64,000 nucleotides of DNA from Deltaproteobacteria bacterium (lineage in GTDB: Bacteria > Myxococcota_A > Polyangia > Polyangiales > Polyangiaceae), in contig JACRCQ010000022.1 in assembly GCA_016218915.1 (NCBI GenBank), forward strand, positions 186,001 through 250,000, given 5' to 3'. Shown piece by piece: positions 47,807 through 56,426 of the stretch (positions are counted from its first letter, which is position 1; each line of letters begins with the position of its first letter). The position numbers and the translations under genes were made by a program. A model generated the notes under the pieces. It did not search any database, was not told the DNA's origin, and worked only from the letters and a program-made list of their open reading frames with translations.

Positions 47807-48838
47807 ATGAACCGCCTTTCCCACCGAGCGCTGCTGCGCGTTGCGACTCCGACTGCGCTCGCGTGTGCGACGCTCGCCGCAGGGTGCGAAGACGACTCCA
47901 AGAGCGGGGTCTGGTACCTCGGACCGGTCGAAGCTGGCACCGTGGATGCTACGACTCCGCCGGACAGCGCGCCGCCAGTGACGCTGGGCAAGCTCGCCCA
48001 GTCGCCGTGCGTCGCGCCGGTCCTCGAAGGCAAGGACGAGTCGTCGATCGTGCGGCAGGTCGCGGCCATGCAGTCCCGTCTGATCGTGACGTCCAGCGGT
48101 GGCATCGACGCCTGGCAGATCGATTCGCAAGGCTGTCCTTCGGCGAAGATCGATGCGTTCGGAGACAAGGGTCACGTGGCGATCGACGCGCTGTCCGCTG
48201 CGCCTCTGCCCGGGGGACGAGCACTGGTCGCGACCGGCGGTTCGACGATGGTCATCGACAGCGTGGGCAAGACCGCGGGCACGTGCAAGGCCGGGGAGTC
48301 CGAGGTCAAGGCGCGCTGGCTCGCCACGAACAGCGAGGGCAAAGCGCTTGCGCTGCTGGTGCGCTCGCCGATTGGAGCCCTCACGACTGATCTCGCGGAT
48401 CCGACGCTGTGCGGGGCCCAGAGCATCGAGCTGTCTCCGGTTGCGTTCGTGGTGCTCGCAATCGGCTACGCCCGCAGCGGCGACGGCGTGGTGACGGCAG
48501 AGCAGGACACGGCGTATGCGCCGATTGGCCTCGCCCGCTACGACGCGGCGGGCACGCGCACCTCGAGCGCCTCGTGGGTCGCGGCCGACGATCCGGGGCA
48601 TCTGTGCTCCGTGGCGGGATTGGTCGAGACCGATCAGGGGATCGTGGTTGCGGATTCGCTCTGCAGGCGCGTGGTCTTGTACGACTCGGCGACGTTGCAG
48701 CCTGCGAAGGAAGCGAAGGTCGAGGACACGCCGCGAGGGGTGGCTTTCATCGGCGACGCGCCGCGAGTGGTGGTGCCGTTGACGCGGGCGGTCGCCGGGG
48801 GCGCACAGGCGACCTTCTTGATTGTGAATCTACAGTAG
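47807..48838 (+). CDS. Predicted lipoprotein of unknown function, propeller-like
   Basis: 343 residues; lipobox LAAGC followed by Glu at +2. The body is rich in short strands with repeated Gly/Thr/Ser segments (LIVTSSGGIDAWQIDS, ALVATGGSTMVIDS, GLVETDQGIVVADSLC, GVAFIGDAPRVVVPL), a pattern compatible with a beta-propeller. Several paired Cys occur. No catalytic motif. The ATG at 47807 was chosen for the signal peptide. It is divergent from the glycan cluster with 182 bases between, probably holding both promoters. Confidence 0.7.
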   Translation: MNRLSHRALLRVATPTALACATLAAGCEDDSKSGVWYLGPVEAGTVDATTPPDSAPPVTLGKLAQSPCVAPVLEGKDESSIVRQVAAMQSRLIVTSSGGIDAWQIDSQGCPSAKIDAFGDKGHVAIDALSAAPLPGGRALVATGGSTMVIDSVGKTAGTCKAGESEVKARWLATNSEGKALALLVRSPIGALTTDLADPTLCGAQSIELSPVAFVVLAIGYARSGDGVVTAEQDTAYAPIGLARYDAAGTRTSSASWVAADDPGHLCSVAGLVETDQGIVVADSLCRRVVLYDSATLQPAKEAKVEDTPRGVAFIGDAPRVVVPLTRAVAGGAQATFLIVNLQ

Positions 48839-48940
48839 GGCGCGATCTTCGGGGGCGCCGCTGAGACTCCGTTGCTGCCTGCAGCAGGGACAGCGCATAC
48901 TCGAGTCGACGTGTCTCTCGGGTCGTGTTCGGAGGAATCT

Positions 48941-49750
48941 ATGCGCAAGCCAGCCTGGTTCGATTGGAGTGTCGTGCTGATCGGTGCGGTCGTCGTGGCT
49001 TCCGCGGGTTGCGGCTCCGAGTCCGGGACCGACCTGTTCGCAGGCGTTTCCGGCTCTGGAGGAGCTGCACACGATGCGTCGATGGGGGGCCAGGCAGGCG
49101 CAGAAGGTGGAACAGGCGGCGGCGGTGCAGGAGGCTCGCTCGGCGGGAGCGCTGGCAAAGCAGGCGCGCAGGGTGGCGCTGGCGGAAGCGTGGTGGAAGA
49201 TGCCGGAGAGGGGCCGGAGGCTGCCGCGGGCGCAGGCGGAGGCCCCATCGATTGCGCAGCGGAATGCGCCAAGGACTGCCAGCAGCCGGGCTCGACCTCC
49301 AAAGCTTGCCAGGACTGCGCGACCGCGCTCTGCGCCCAGGACTACATCGCAATGCAGCAGGCGCCCGAGATCGCCCAGTACGACTCCTGCACCAAGCAGT
49401 GCGGCGCAAACGCGAGCTGCTGGAACCAATGCTGCCAGCAGCACCAGCAGGCGTGTGTGGCGTTCTCCGTCTTCACCGGATGCACCTGCGGATACAAGAG
49501 CACGGACTGCAAGAGCGCGTGCGCGGAGCTGTGCAGCGGAGGCTCGTTCGGGCAGCCCTGCGTGGATTGCGCGATCGCATCCCCGTGCGGGCGCGAGCTG
49601 TATCCCTTCATGTTCGCGGACGGCAATGACCAGTACTACCCGTGCGTGCAAGGGTGCAGCGACGATCCGTGTCGGCAGGAATGCTGCAACGACTGGCCGG
49701 AGGCATGTGCGAGCCGCAAGGCGACGGTGGCGTGCGTCTGCGGGCCGTGA
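48941..49750 (+). CDS. Cys-rich lipoprotein with Gly-rich linker
   Basis: 269 residues. GGAGGAATCT precedes the ATG at 48941; lipobox SAGC. A Gly/Ala/Ser linker (about 30-100) leads to about 170 residues with about 28 Cys. The spacing is irregular (CAAECAKDCQQPG, CQDCATALCAQDY, CSDDPCRQECC), with an internal duplication: two halves each contain CxxC-type clusters followed by a helical Gln-rich or Ala-rich piece. Probably a disulfide-stabilised surface protein. It converges with an AgmX-like gene 12 bases away. Confidence 0.75.
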   Translation: MRKPAWFDWSVVLIGAVVVASAGCGSESGTDLFAGVSGSGGAAHDASMGGQAGAEGGTGGGGAGGSLGGSAGKAGAQGGAGGSVVEDAGEGPEAAAGAGGGPIDCAAECAKDCQQPGSTSKACQDCATALCAQDYIAMQQAPEIAQYDSCTKQCGANASCWNQCCQQHQQACVAFSVFTGCTCGYKSTDCKSACAELCSGGSFGQPCVDCAIASPCGRELYPFMFADGNDQYYPCVQGCSDDPCRQECCNDWPEACASRKATVACVCGP

Positions 49751-49762
49751 GCGAGACGATCG

Positions 49763-50506
49763 CTACCCCGCGTCGAGCATCCCGGGAGCGAACGTGAGCG
49801 GGTATTGGATGCTGCTCTCGCCGTGGCCCGCCGGGGGTGGACCGAACCGCACGGATGCCATGGACTCCGCAAGGCAGCGGGAGAACTCCGGATCGTTGAT
49901 GGTGCTCGCGTCCTCGACCACGCGCGCACCTTCGACCCTGCTGCCGCGGCTGCCGTTGGGAACGATCCGAAAGTAGAGGACCACCTTGCCCGCGAGCGAG
50001 GGATTGTCCACGCGCGCGGTCGTGTAGCAGTCCTTGGCAAGTGGCATCAAATCGGTGTCGATGCGCTGCTTGACGTAGTCGTTGAACGGCGTGCCTCCGT
50101 CCGCCAGGACCCCTGGGGCCGGGATCGGGTCGAGCGGCTTTTCGTTGGCATTGAGGACGACTCCGGCGGCATCGACCGAGGGCACGGGTTCGCCCTGCGA
50201 AGCGGCGGCCTGGGCGCGACGAAACATCTCGCGCATCACCTCCTGCTGCTGGCGCTGCTGCTCGGCCGAGAGGGTTCGAGGGGTGCCGGGCGATCCCTGC
50301 TGCGACGCGCCTCGTTGCTCGGAAGCCTGCGGGTCTCCTGCTGGGGTCGAGGCGCCGCTCTTGGACGCCTGCGGAGAACGGCTTCCGGCGTACCAGAACC
50401 ACCCGGCCACAAGTCCCGCCGTTGCGACTGCCGCTGCAGCATACGGCATCCAGGACGAGCCCTCGGCAGGAGGGGGCGGCTTCGGGGGAGCGCTTCGGGG
50501 CGGCAT
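49763..50506 (-). CDS. AgmX/PglI-type protein with TonB-like C-terminal domain
   Basis: 247 residues. A short Pro-rich cytoplasmic N-terminus is followed by one TM helix at about 21-40 (MPYAAAAVATAGLVAGWFWY), a Ser/Pro/Gln-rich periplasmic spacer, and a C-terminal domain with LAGKVVLYFRIVPNGSRGS, DPEFSRCLAESM and VRFGPPPAGH. This domain is the AgmX/PglI-type C-terminal fold (TonB-related) common in Myxococcota. In Myxococcus xanthus such proteins are tied to gliding motility, but the fold alone does not prove that here. The ATG at 50506 was chosen because the residues upstream are low quality. Confidence 0.75.
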   Translation of the reverse strand: MPPRSAPPKPPPPAEGSSWMPYAAAAVATAGLVAGWFWYAGSRSPQASKSGASTPAGDPQASEQRGASQQGSPGTPRTLSAEQQRQQQEVMREMFRRAQAAASQGEPVPSVDAAGVVLNANEKPLDPIPAPGVLADGGTPFNDYVKQRIDTDLMPLAKDCYTTARVDNPSLAGKVVLYFRIVPNGSRGSRVEGARVVEDASTINDPEFSRCLAESMASVRFGPPPAGHGESSIQYPLTFAPGMLDAG

Positions 50507-50646
50507 GGCGCTGGTCAGTGTGCAGCGCGCGCCGTCGCGTGTCCAGCAGGCGCGCACTGCAACTATGCCGCACGGGCGGATACGCCTGTCGCAGGGCGCG
50601 CAGCGGAAACCTTTCCGTCATCTCGCGGTCGAACCCTTCACCGATC

Positions 50647-52917
50647 ATGAGATCCAGCTGCCTCGCCGAGCTCGCGTCCCTATCGTTGATCGCAGTCGTC
50701 GGCTTGGGCCCCGGCTGCGCCCCGGTCGCCGCACCCCACCCGCGCGGCGCGTCCCACGCCTTGGCGCCGCCTCGAGCTGGGGCGCACACGGCTCACGCCG
50801 CCACGCCGGAGCGTCCCCCTCCCCCCAGGATCACCACGCCCATGCAAGGCGAGCCGGACGCTCCGGTTCTGGCCGAGGCCCGGCTCGTGTCCTCTGGGTG
50901 CCTGGACCTGAAGAAGGAGCAGCAGCGGCTGGTGCAGGAGCGCATCCAGCAGATGCGGGCCGAGATCGACGCACAATTCAAGGTCTGGCTGGATGCTCAA
51001 CCGGGGTGCTGGCAGGAGTATCGAATCCGTGCGGCGATCGAGCGAGGGGAGCTGTTCGGAGGCCTCGGGTTGAGCGGCATTGGGGAAGGCGGAGGCGGCT
51101 ACGGAGAAGGCATCGGGCTCGGCAGCATCGGAACGATCGGCCACGGCAGCGGCAGGCTCGGGGGAGTCCAGAAAGCCCGCAGCGCATCGCACACCAACAA
51201 TCAAGTTGCAGGCGTGGACGAGGCCGATATCGTCAAGACCGACGGACGCTACGTATACCTGGCCATCAACGGGGCATTGCGAATCATGGAAGCCCTGCGG
51301 CCCAAGGTCGTGTCCGTGACCCGGATTCCAGGGGTCGTCCGGGAGATGTTCGTCGACGACGATCGCGCCGTGGTGTACGCAGCGAGCGGTCCTGGCACCA
51401 AGCGCTGCACCTACGGCTACGACTGCCAGTTTAGCGGCGACACGACATCGACCCGGGTGCTGGTCTACGACGTCACGGACCGGGCAGCGCCCAGGCTCGC
51501 ACGGGAGATCGCGCTTTCGGGCTCGCTGATGGCTGCACGGCGCATCGGCAATGCGGTGCACACCGTGGTTGCCGATGGCGATTCCACGGTACCGCCCTAT
51601 CAGACGTGGCCGGACGATCTGGGAACCTGCGGAACGCCCGAAGCCGAAGTACGGGCGAAGTTCGGGGCGCTCAAGTTCGCGGCCGAGCGCGCCATCCTCG
51701 CCAGCACGCGGCTCCCTACGATCGTCGACAAGGCGCAGGCCACACCGATCTGCTCCACCATGCTGCGCACGGCCTTCAGCGATGGCAGAGGCGCCAAGGA
51801 AGGCAGGGGGCTGAGCAACGACGGAGCCTTCACGACGGTGGTGTCGTTCGATCTGAAGGCGGATCACGCCCCAGCCACGGCCGCGACCTTGAAGAGCCGT
51901 CCCGGGGCCATCTTCGCCTCGAACGGCGCGCTGTACCTGTCCGTGGTGCAGAGAAAGCCGCGTGTGGGATCGAGCTGGTACTCGTTCTATTCGTCGGTCG
52001 ACGAGGCGAGCGAGATCCACAAGTTCCGGATCAGCGCCAATCCTGCGGACACGCGCTACGTAGGGAGCGGCGTGATTCCAGGGCATGTGCTCAACCAGTT
52101 CGCCATGGACGAGTGGTACGGCTACCTGCGAATCGCGACCACCCGGGGAAAGGTGCCTGACCCGCGGGTGCACAGCGAGGTATCGATCCTGGCCGAGGCG
52201 GAGAGCGGCAATCTGGTGCGCGTCGGGGCAGTGCAGAACATCGCGCCTGGCGAGGACATCCGCGCAGTGCGATTCGATGGCGACCGCGGCTACGTGGTGA
52301 CGTTCAAGAAGACCGACCCGCTGTTCGTGATGGATCTGTATCACCCTGCGCGGCCATCCATCCTGGGCGAGCTGAAGATTCCGGGATTCTCCACCTACAT
52401 GCACAGGATCGATCCGGACCACCTGCTGTCGATCGGCTTCGATGCCAACGATCACGGGGACTTCGCCTACTTCGATGGAGTGATCCTGCAGCTGTTCGAC
52501 GTCAAGAATCCCACGCAACCGCGATTGCTGCACAAGGAGAAGATCGGCACCCGGGGATCGAGCTCGGAGGCTGCTACCAACCACCTGGCATTCAACTACT
52601 TCGAGGAGCGGGGGCTTCTCGCGATTCCGATGACTCTGTGCGACGGTGGCGGGGATGGACGGCATGGCAGCGAGATGGCTTTCAGCGGGCTGCTGGTCTA
52701 CGACGTGGACATCGAGCGCGGATTCAAGCGGCTCGGCGGGATCGACCATGGCAAGAAGGGGGCCCACTGCGGCAACTGGTGGTCGCATTCGAACTCGGTC
52801 GTGCAGCGGAGCGTGTTCCTCGACGAGCTGGTCTACTCGATCGCGACGGATCGATTGAAGGTGCAGCGCATGGGGCAGCTCGGCTCAGACCTGGCGAGCA
52901 TCGCGCTGCTGCCCTGA
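50647..52917 (+). CDS. Secreted beta-propeller protein (PF09826 type)
   Basis: 756 residues from the ATG at 50647. The signal peptide ends near GLGPGC, a weak lipobox. After a Pro/Ala spacer and a Gly-rich stretch, the hallmark QVAGVDEADIVKTDGRYVY begins the propeller (about 195 onward). Blades recur to the end, with motifs such as VLVYDVTD, RAVRFDGDRGYVVTFKKTDP and LLVYDVDIERGF. Proteins of this family are secreted and of unknown function. The gene converges with the flotillin-like gene and their coding ends overlap by 33 bases. Confidence 0.88.
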   Translation: MRSSCLAELASLSLIAVVGLGPGCAPVAAPHPRGASHALAPPRAGAHTAHAATPERPPPPRITTPMQGEPDAPVLAEARLVSSGCLDLKKEQQRLVQERIQQMRAEIDAQFKVWLDAQPGCWQEYRIRAAIERGELFGGLGLSGIGEGGGGYGEGIGLGSIGTIGHGSGRLGGVQKARSASHTNNQVAGVDEADIVKTDGRYVYLAINGALRIMEALRPKVVSVTRIPGVVREMFVDDDRAVVYAASGPGTKRCTYGYDCQFSGDTTSTRVLVYDVTDRAAPRLAREIALSGSLMAARRIGNAVHTVVADGDSTVPPYQTWPDDLGTCGTPEAEVRAKFGALKFAAERAILASTRLPTIVDKAQATPICSTMLRTAFSDGRGAKEGRGLSNDGAFTTVVSFDLKADHAPATAATLKSRPGAIFASNGALYLSVVQRKPRVGSSWYSFYSSVDEASEIHKFRISANPADTRYVGSGVIPGHVLNQFAMDEWYGYLRIATTRGKVPDPRVHSEVSILAEAESGNLVRVGAVQNIAPGEDIRAVRFDGDRGYVVTFKKTDPLFVMDLYHPARPSILGELKIPGFSTYMHRIDPDHLLSIGFDANDHGDFAYFDGVILQLFDVKNPTQPRLLHKEKIGTRGSSSEAATNHLAFNYFEERGLLAIPMTLCDGGGDGRHGSEMAFSGLLVYDVDIERGFKRLGGIDHGKKGAHCGNWWSHSNSVVQRSVFLDELVYSIATDRLKVQRMGQLGSDLASIALLP

Positions 52918-54162
52918 CCGTCCGAATATCTCCTTCATGCCGAGCACCATGCCTGCCATGGCCGATGTCGGCGATTCGCTTCCGATGGTGATCCATTGCG
53001 GCTCGTGGAACGACGCCATGGCATCGGCGACCCGGTCGGTGACCTGGCGTGCCAGCTCGTGCTCACGGACCGCCTGGGACTTGCGCTCCTCGGCCGAGAC
53101 CCGCTCGAGCATGGCGTCGCGATCCGCTATCGCCTGGCGATGGGTCTGATCGATGCGCGCGGCAAAGGACATCTCTTCTCGCTGCAGGACCGCGGCGGCC
53201 AGGGAAGCTGCGCGCTGCTCCTTGTGGAGCGCCTGCTCGTGCTCGATCTCGGACTGCCGGCCATCGACCGCTCGTCCTGCTTCCAGGCGGGCCAGCGCCA
53301 GATCGCGCTCGGCTTGGAGCCGGGCCTTCTCGAGCTCTGCAGCAGCTGCCTGCAGCTCGGCTTGCTCGCGCTCGGCGTCGAGCCGTGCCCGGGATTCGGA
53401 CAGCTCCCGGTCGAACCTGGCCCGGCTCTCCTGGGCAGCCACGCGGGTCGCGGACTCGATCTCGAGCTGCTTGATCTGCTCGGTAGCTTCCATGCGCGCT
53501 CGGGTGGCTTCCTTGCGCACGGCTTCCTGGGATGCGGCCGACATCTCCCGCAGGAGCGACTCGTCGGCAGGACGCACCTGGGACAGCTCGAGCTGGACGA
53601 TGTCGAAGCCGAGGGAATCGGACAGGGCCTTTAGACGAGCTGCGATGCCGAGGGTCAGCGAGTCCTGATCCGCGAGGATGTCGTCGAGCTTCAGCCCGAC
53701 CATGTGGTGCTGGACCTCCGCAGCGAGCAGGGCCTGGAACGCGTGGTGCTGCGGGGAGGTGAGCAGGTGCTTGGCATTCCTCAGGCCGTGGTGGGCTCTC
53801 TCCAGGTTTGCGATGCCAAGACGATTGAACGCGCGGAAGGCGCGCTCCGGCTCGGGGGACACGCTCCACAGCAGGAATCCGTCGACCTTCACCGGAACGT
53901 GCTCGCGGCTGAGAGCATCGGCGCAGAACTTGACCCTCTGGATCGTGCTGCTGAACCGGGCCAGCACCTCGCCCGGCTTGCGAAACAGCGAGATTCCGAT
54001 TCCTGCATTGAGCAAGCGCCCGTTGCGGATGCGCAGGAGCCACTCGTCGGGCTCTGCTGCCACGAACGAGCGCCGCAGCAGGATGATCATCACCAAGACG
54101 ACAAGGGCAATCGCAGCGGGAACCATTGCCATCCAACGGGAACCTTCTTCGAAACCTGGCAT
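52885..54162 (-). CDS. SPFH/flotillin-like membrane protein
   Basis: 425 residues. One N-terminal TM helix (about 12-32, VPAAIALVVLVMIILLR), an SPFH-type domain (about 40-200, with VPVKVDGFLLWSVSPEPERAF) and a long charged coiled coil rich in Glu, Ala, Arg and Gln (about 210-375). Flotillins organise membrane microdomains. AGGAGC precedes the ATG at 54162. It lies 92 bases downstream of the TetR gene on the same strand and may be controlled by it. Confidence 0.82.
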   Translation of the reverse strand: MPGFEEGSRWMAMVPAAIALVVLVMIILLRRSFVAAEPDEWLLRIRNGRLLNAGIGISLFRKPGEVLARFSSTIQRVKFCADALSREHVPVKVDGFLLWSVSPEPERAFRAFNRLGIANLERAHHGLRNAKHLLTSPQHHAFQALLAAEVQHHMVGLKLDDILADQDSLTLGIAARLKALSDSLGFDIVQLELSQVRPADESLLREMSAASQEAVRKEATRARMEATEQIKQLEIESATRVAAQESRARFDRELSESRARLDAEREQAELQAAAAELEKARLQAERDLALARLEAGRAVDGRQSEIEHEQALHKEQRAASLAAAVLQREEMSFAARIDQTHRQAIADRDAMLERVSAEERKSQAVREHELARQVTDRVADAMASFHEPQWITIGSESPTSAMAGMVLGMKEIFGRSGQQRDARQV

Positions 54163-54254
54163 GCTCCTACCCTCCTGCGAAGCGCCCGAGCAGGGGCGCA
54201 ACGCGAATCGATCGAACGACGCCGGGAATACGAAAGCTGGGGAGAGCGTCGGGC

Positions 54255-54887
54255 TCAGCGACGCAGACGTCGCGTTGGCAGGGGTCGCTGGAGATGCAGG
54301 AGGCCGGCGACCATGCTGCGCACGCACGAGGATGCGGAGCCGCGGGGAATTGCGGCGCGATTGGTGGCTGCCAGGACGAAGTAGCCTTGGATGGAAGCGG
54401 CAATCGCGGCAGCAGCTGCATCGGGCGTGGCAGTGCGAAACACCTTCTGCTTGACCCCTGCCTGGATGACCGAGACGAGGCGGTGAACCAGGGAAGAGGT
54501 CACGGACTGGTAGACGAGGCGTATCTCTTCGGTGCGGATGGCCTCTGCGCTCAGGGTTACCCAGCAAGCGAGAGCATCCGGGTCAGCGGTGCGTCCGGTA
54601 GCCAGGTGCAGGTCGATGATGGCAGCGAGCTGGGCAGCAGGGTTGTCGGGCGACGCGGCCAGGAGCTGGTCGAGGTCGCGGTCCTGGGAGGCGGCGAGGT
54701 CGAGCAAGACAGCGACGAGGATTTCGAGCTTGGATTTGAAGTGGTAGTGGACGAGCCCCTGGGTGAGGCCAGCTTCAGCGGCGATATCGGAGATGGATGC
54801 GCGGTCGTAGCCGTTGCGGGCCATGACGCGTCGAAGGGCGGCGGTGATCTGGGCACGTCGCAGGTCGGTATTGGAGGCGCGGGTCAT
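54255..54887 (-). CDS. TetR/AcrR-family transcriptional regulator
   Basis: 210 residues. The N-terminal HTH has RRAQITAALRRVMARNGYDR, SISDIAAEAGLTQGLVHYHF and SKLEILVAVL, the normal TetR pattern, and the C-terminus is a helical effector-binding domain. AAGGAT precedes the ATG at 54887. A near-consensus promoter and a 14-bp palindrome lie directly upstream, so autorepression is expected. The operator also faces the divergent GH18 gene, which may share the control. Effector unknown. Confidence 0.92.
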   Translation of the reverse strand: MTRASNTDLRRAQITAALRRVMARNGYDRASISDIAAEAGLTQGLVHYHFKSKLEILVAVLLDLAASQDRDLDQLLAASPDNPAAQLAAIIDLHLATGRTADPDALACWVTLSAEAIRTEEIRLVYQSVTSSLVHRLVSVIQAGVKQKVFRTATPDAAAAAIAASIQGYFVLAATNRAAIPRGSASSCVRSMVAGLLHLQRPLPTRRLRR

Positions 54888-54901
54888 GGGATCCTTGTTA
54901 T

Positions 54902-54915
54902 GTTGGTCGACCAAC
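54902..54915. promoter_or_regulatory. Palindromic TetR-type operator
   Basis: Perfect 14-bp palindrome GTTGGTCGACCAAC. It covers the predicted tetR transcription start and lies 15 bases before the tetR ATG. It resembles operators of other TetR-family regulators. Binding would block tetR transcription and could affect the divergent GH18 promoter. Confidence 0.75.
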
Positions 54916-54918
54916 CTA

Positions 54919-54947
54919 GATATACGACGCTGGAATTCGCCTGTCAA
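54919..54947 (-). promoter_or_regulatory. Sigma70-type promoter of tetR
   Basis: On the minus strand, TTGACA at 54947-54942, a 17-base spacer and TATATC at 54924-54919. The start is predicted at about 54912, inside the palindrome. This is one of the closest matches to consensus in the window. Confidence 0.8.
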
Positions 54948-55002
54948 CCCCGATGGCGCTTGTGCCTTGACGAAAACCCGTCGGGCGCGTTGTGCTTGCA
55001 GC

Positions 55003-56358
55003 ATGAACCACGCCTTGACCTTGCGCGTACGGACAGCGGCCACCTTCGCAGCGCCGGTGCTGCTCGCTGCTCTGTTGACATCGATCGGCTGCGGCAGCGA
55101 TGACACTGCCCCGGCTCCATCTGCGGGTGGCAGCGCGGGCGCTGGCGCCTCTGCGGGCAGCGCGGGTGCGTCAGGCACGGCGGGCGGAGCTGCCGGCAAG
55201 GCAGGCGCGAGCGGGCAAGGAGGCTCCTCGGCCGGCTCCGCAGGAGCTGCAGGCTCCGGAGGTCAGGCAACGGGCGGAGCTGCGGGCACCGCCGGCGCTG
55301 CAGGATCAGCAGGCACGGGCGGGGCTCCCTCTGGCACCTGGTCGATGGGCTACTATGCGAGCTGGGAGGCCGACGATCTGCCGATCAGCGAGGTCGAATG
55401 GTCCGGAATGACGCATATCGCGATGTCATTCTACCTTCCCGCGTCCGGTGGCTCGATGAGCCTGCTCGGCGGCAATCCGCAAGTCGCTGCAGACATGATC
55501 ACAGCGGCCAAGGCCCATCAGGTCAAGCCGATCGCCTCGATCGGAGGTGCGGACTCGCGCCCCGGATTCCTCGGAGCCACCGCGTCGATGGACGTGTTCG
55601 TCGACAACCTGGTGGGGCTGCTCGATGCGGGCTACGAAGGTATCGACATCGACTGGGAGCCGATGGAGACGTCCGACGAGCCTCTGGTCATCGAGCTCGC
55701 GAACAAGATCCGCGCCAAGCGTCCGGCAGCGATCATGACCATTCCGATCGGCGCGATCAACGTCAACATCCCGCCATCGCTTGCTGGCTACCCCGCAATT
55801 GCAGCTGTCTACGATCAGCTCAACATCATGTCCTACGGCATGGCGGGTGCCTACAGCGGCTGGAAGAGCTGGCACTCCAGCGCCCTGTACCACACCGAGG
55901 CATCGACACCGATGTCGATCGACGCGACGGTGAGCCTGTATCTGGCCGCGGGGGTTCCAGCGGCGAAGCTGGGCATCGGCATCGGCTTCTACGGGCTTTG
56001 CTACACGCCGCCGGTGACGGGCCCGGCGCAGGAGCTCAATGGCTCGACGATTCCGGGGTCGGACGGCGCGATGTCGTACCGGAACATCGTGGGGAGCTAC
56101 TCCGACGCAAACGCCCGGCAATGGGACGGATTGGCCCGGGTTCCGTATCTGTCTTTTGCTGGCGCCCACGGCCCGCTGGGCTGCTCGTTCGTCTCCTACG
56201 ATGACGAGCAGTCGATCGAGGAGAAGGGGACCTACGTCAAGGCCAAGGGGCTGGGCGGAGTGATCCAGTGGGAGATCAACGAGGGATATCTTCCGACGGC
56301 GGCGCCCGGGCAGCGCAACCCGCTGCTGACGGCCATCCGGGACCACGTTCTGCAGTAG
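55003..56358 (+). CDS. GH18-type chitinase-like lipoprotein
   Basis: 451 residues; lipobox SIGC, then a Gly/Ala/Ser-rich linker (about 35-110). The GH18 barrel begins WSMGYYASWEADDLP. The active-site strand is GIDIDWEP, giving D215-x-D217-x-E219 of the family's DxxDxDxE motif, with Glu219 as the predicted acid. A later Tyr-containing strand (QLNIMSYGMAGAYSG) is typical. It likely hydrolyses chitin, peptidoglycan-like or other N-acetylglucosamine glycans at the cell surface. It is divergent from tetR. Confidence 0.9.
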   Translation: MNHALTLRVRTAATFAAPVLLAALLTSIGCGSDDTAPAPSAGGSAGAGASAGSAGASGTAGGAAGKAGASGQGGSSAGSAGAAGSGGQATGGAAGTAGAAGSAGTGGAPSGTWSMGYYASWEADDLPISEVEWSGMTHIAMSFYLPASGGSMSLLGGNPQVAADMITAAKAHQVKPIASIGGADSRPGFLGATASMDVFVDNLVGLLDAGYEGIDIDWEPMETSDEPLVIELANKIRAKRPAAIMTIPIGAINVNIPPSLAGYPAIAAVYDQLNIMSYGMAGAYSGWKSWHSSALYHTEASTPMSIDATVSLYLAAGVPAAKLGIGIGFYGLCYTPPVTGPAQELNGSTIPGSDGAMSYRNIVGSYSDANARQWDGLARVPYLSFAGAHGPLGCSFVSYDDEQSIEEKGTYVKAKGLGGVIQWEINEGYLPTAAPGQRNPLLTAIRDHVLQ

Positions 56359-56426
56359 CCTGCAGCGCCAGCGGCCTTCCGATCCGATGGCCATTGCGCT
56401 CGCAATGGGAGTAGCATTCGCACGTG

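Noticed and set aside
50680..52788. A 702-codon minus-strand open frame opposite the propeller gene
   Set aside because: Antisense to PF09826 motifs; composition rich in Arg, His and Val without domain signals, as for other shadows.
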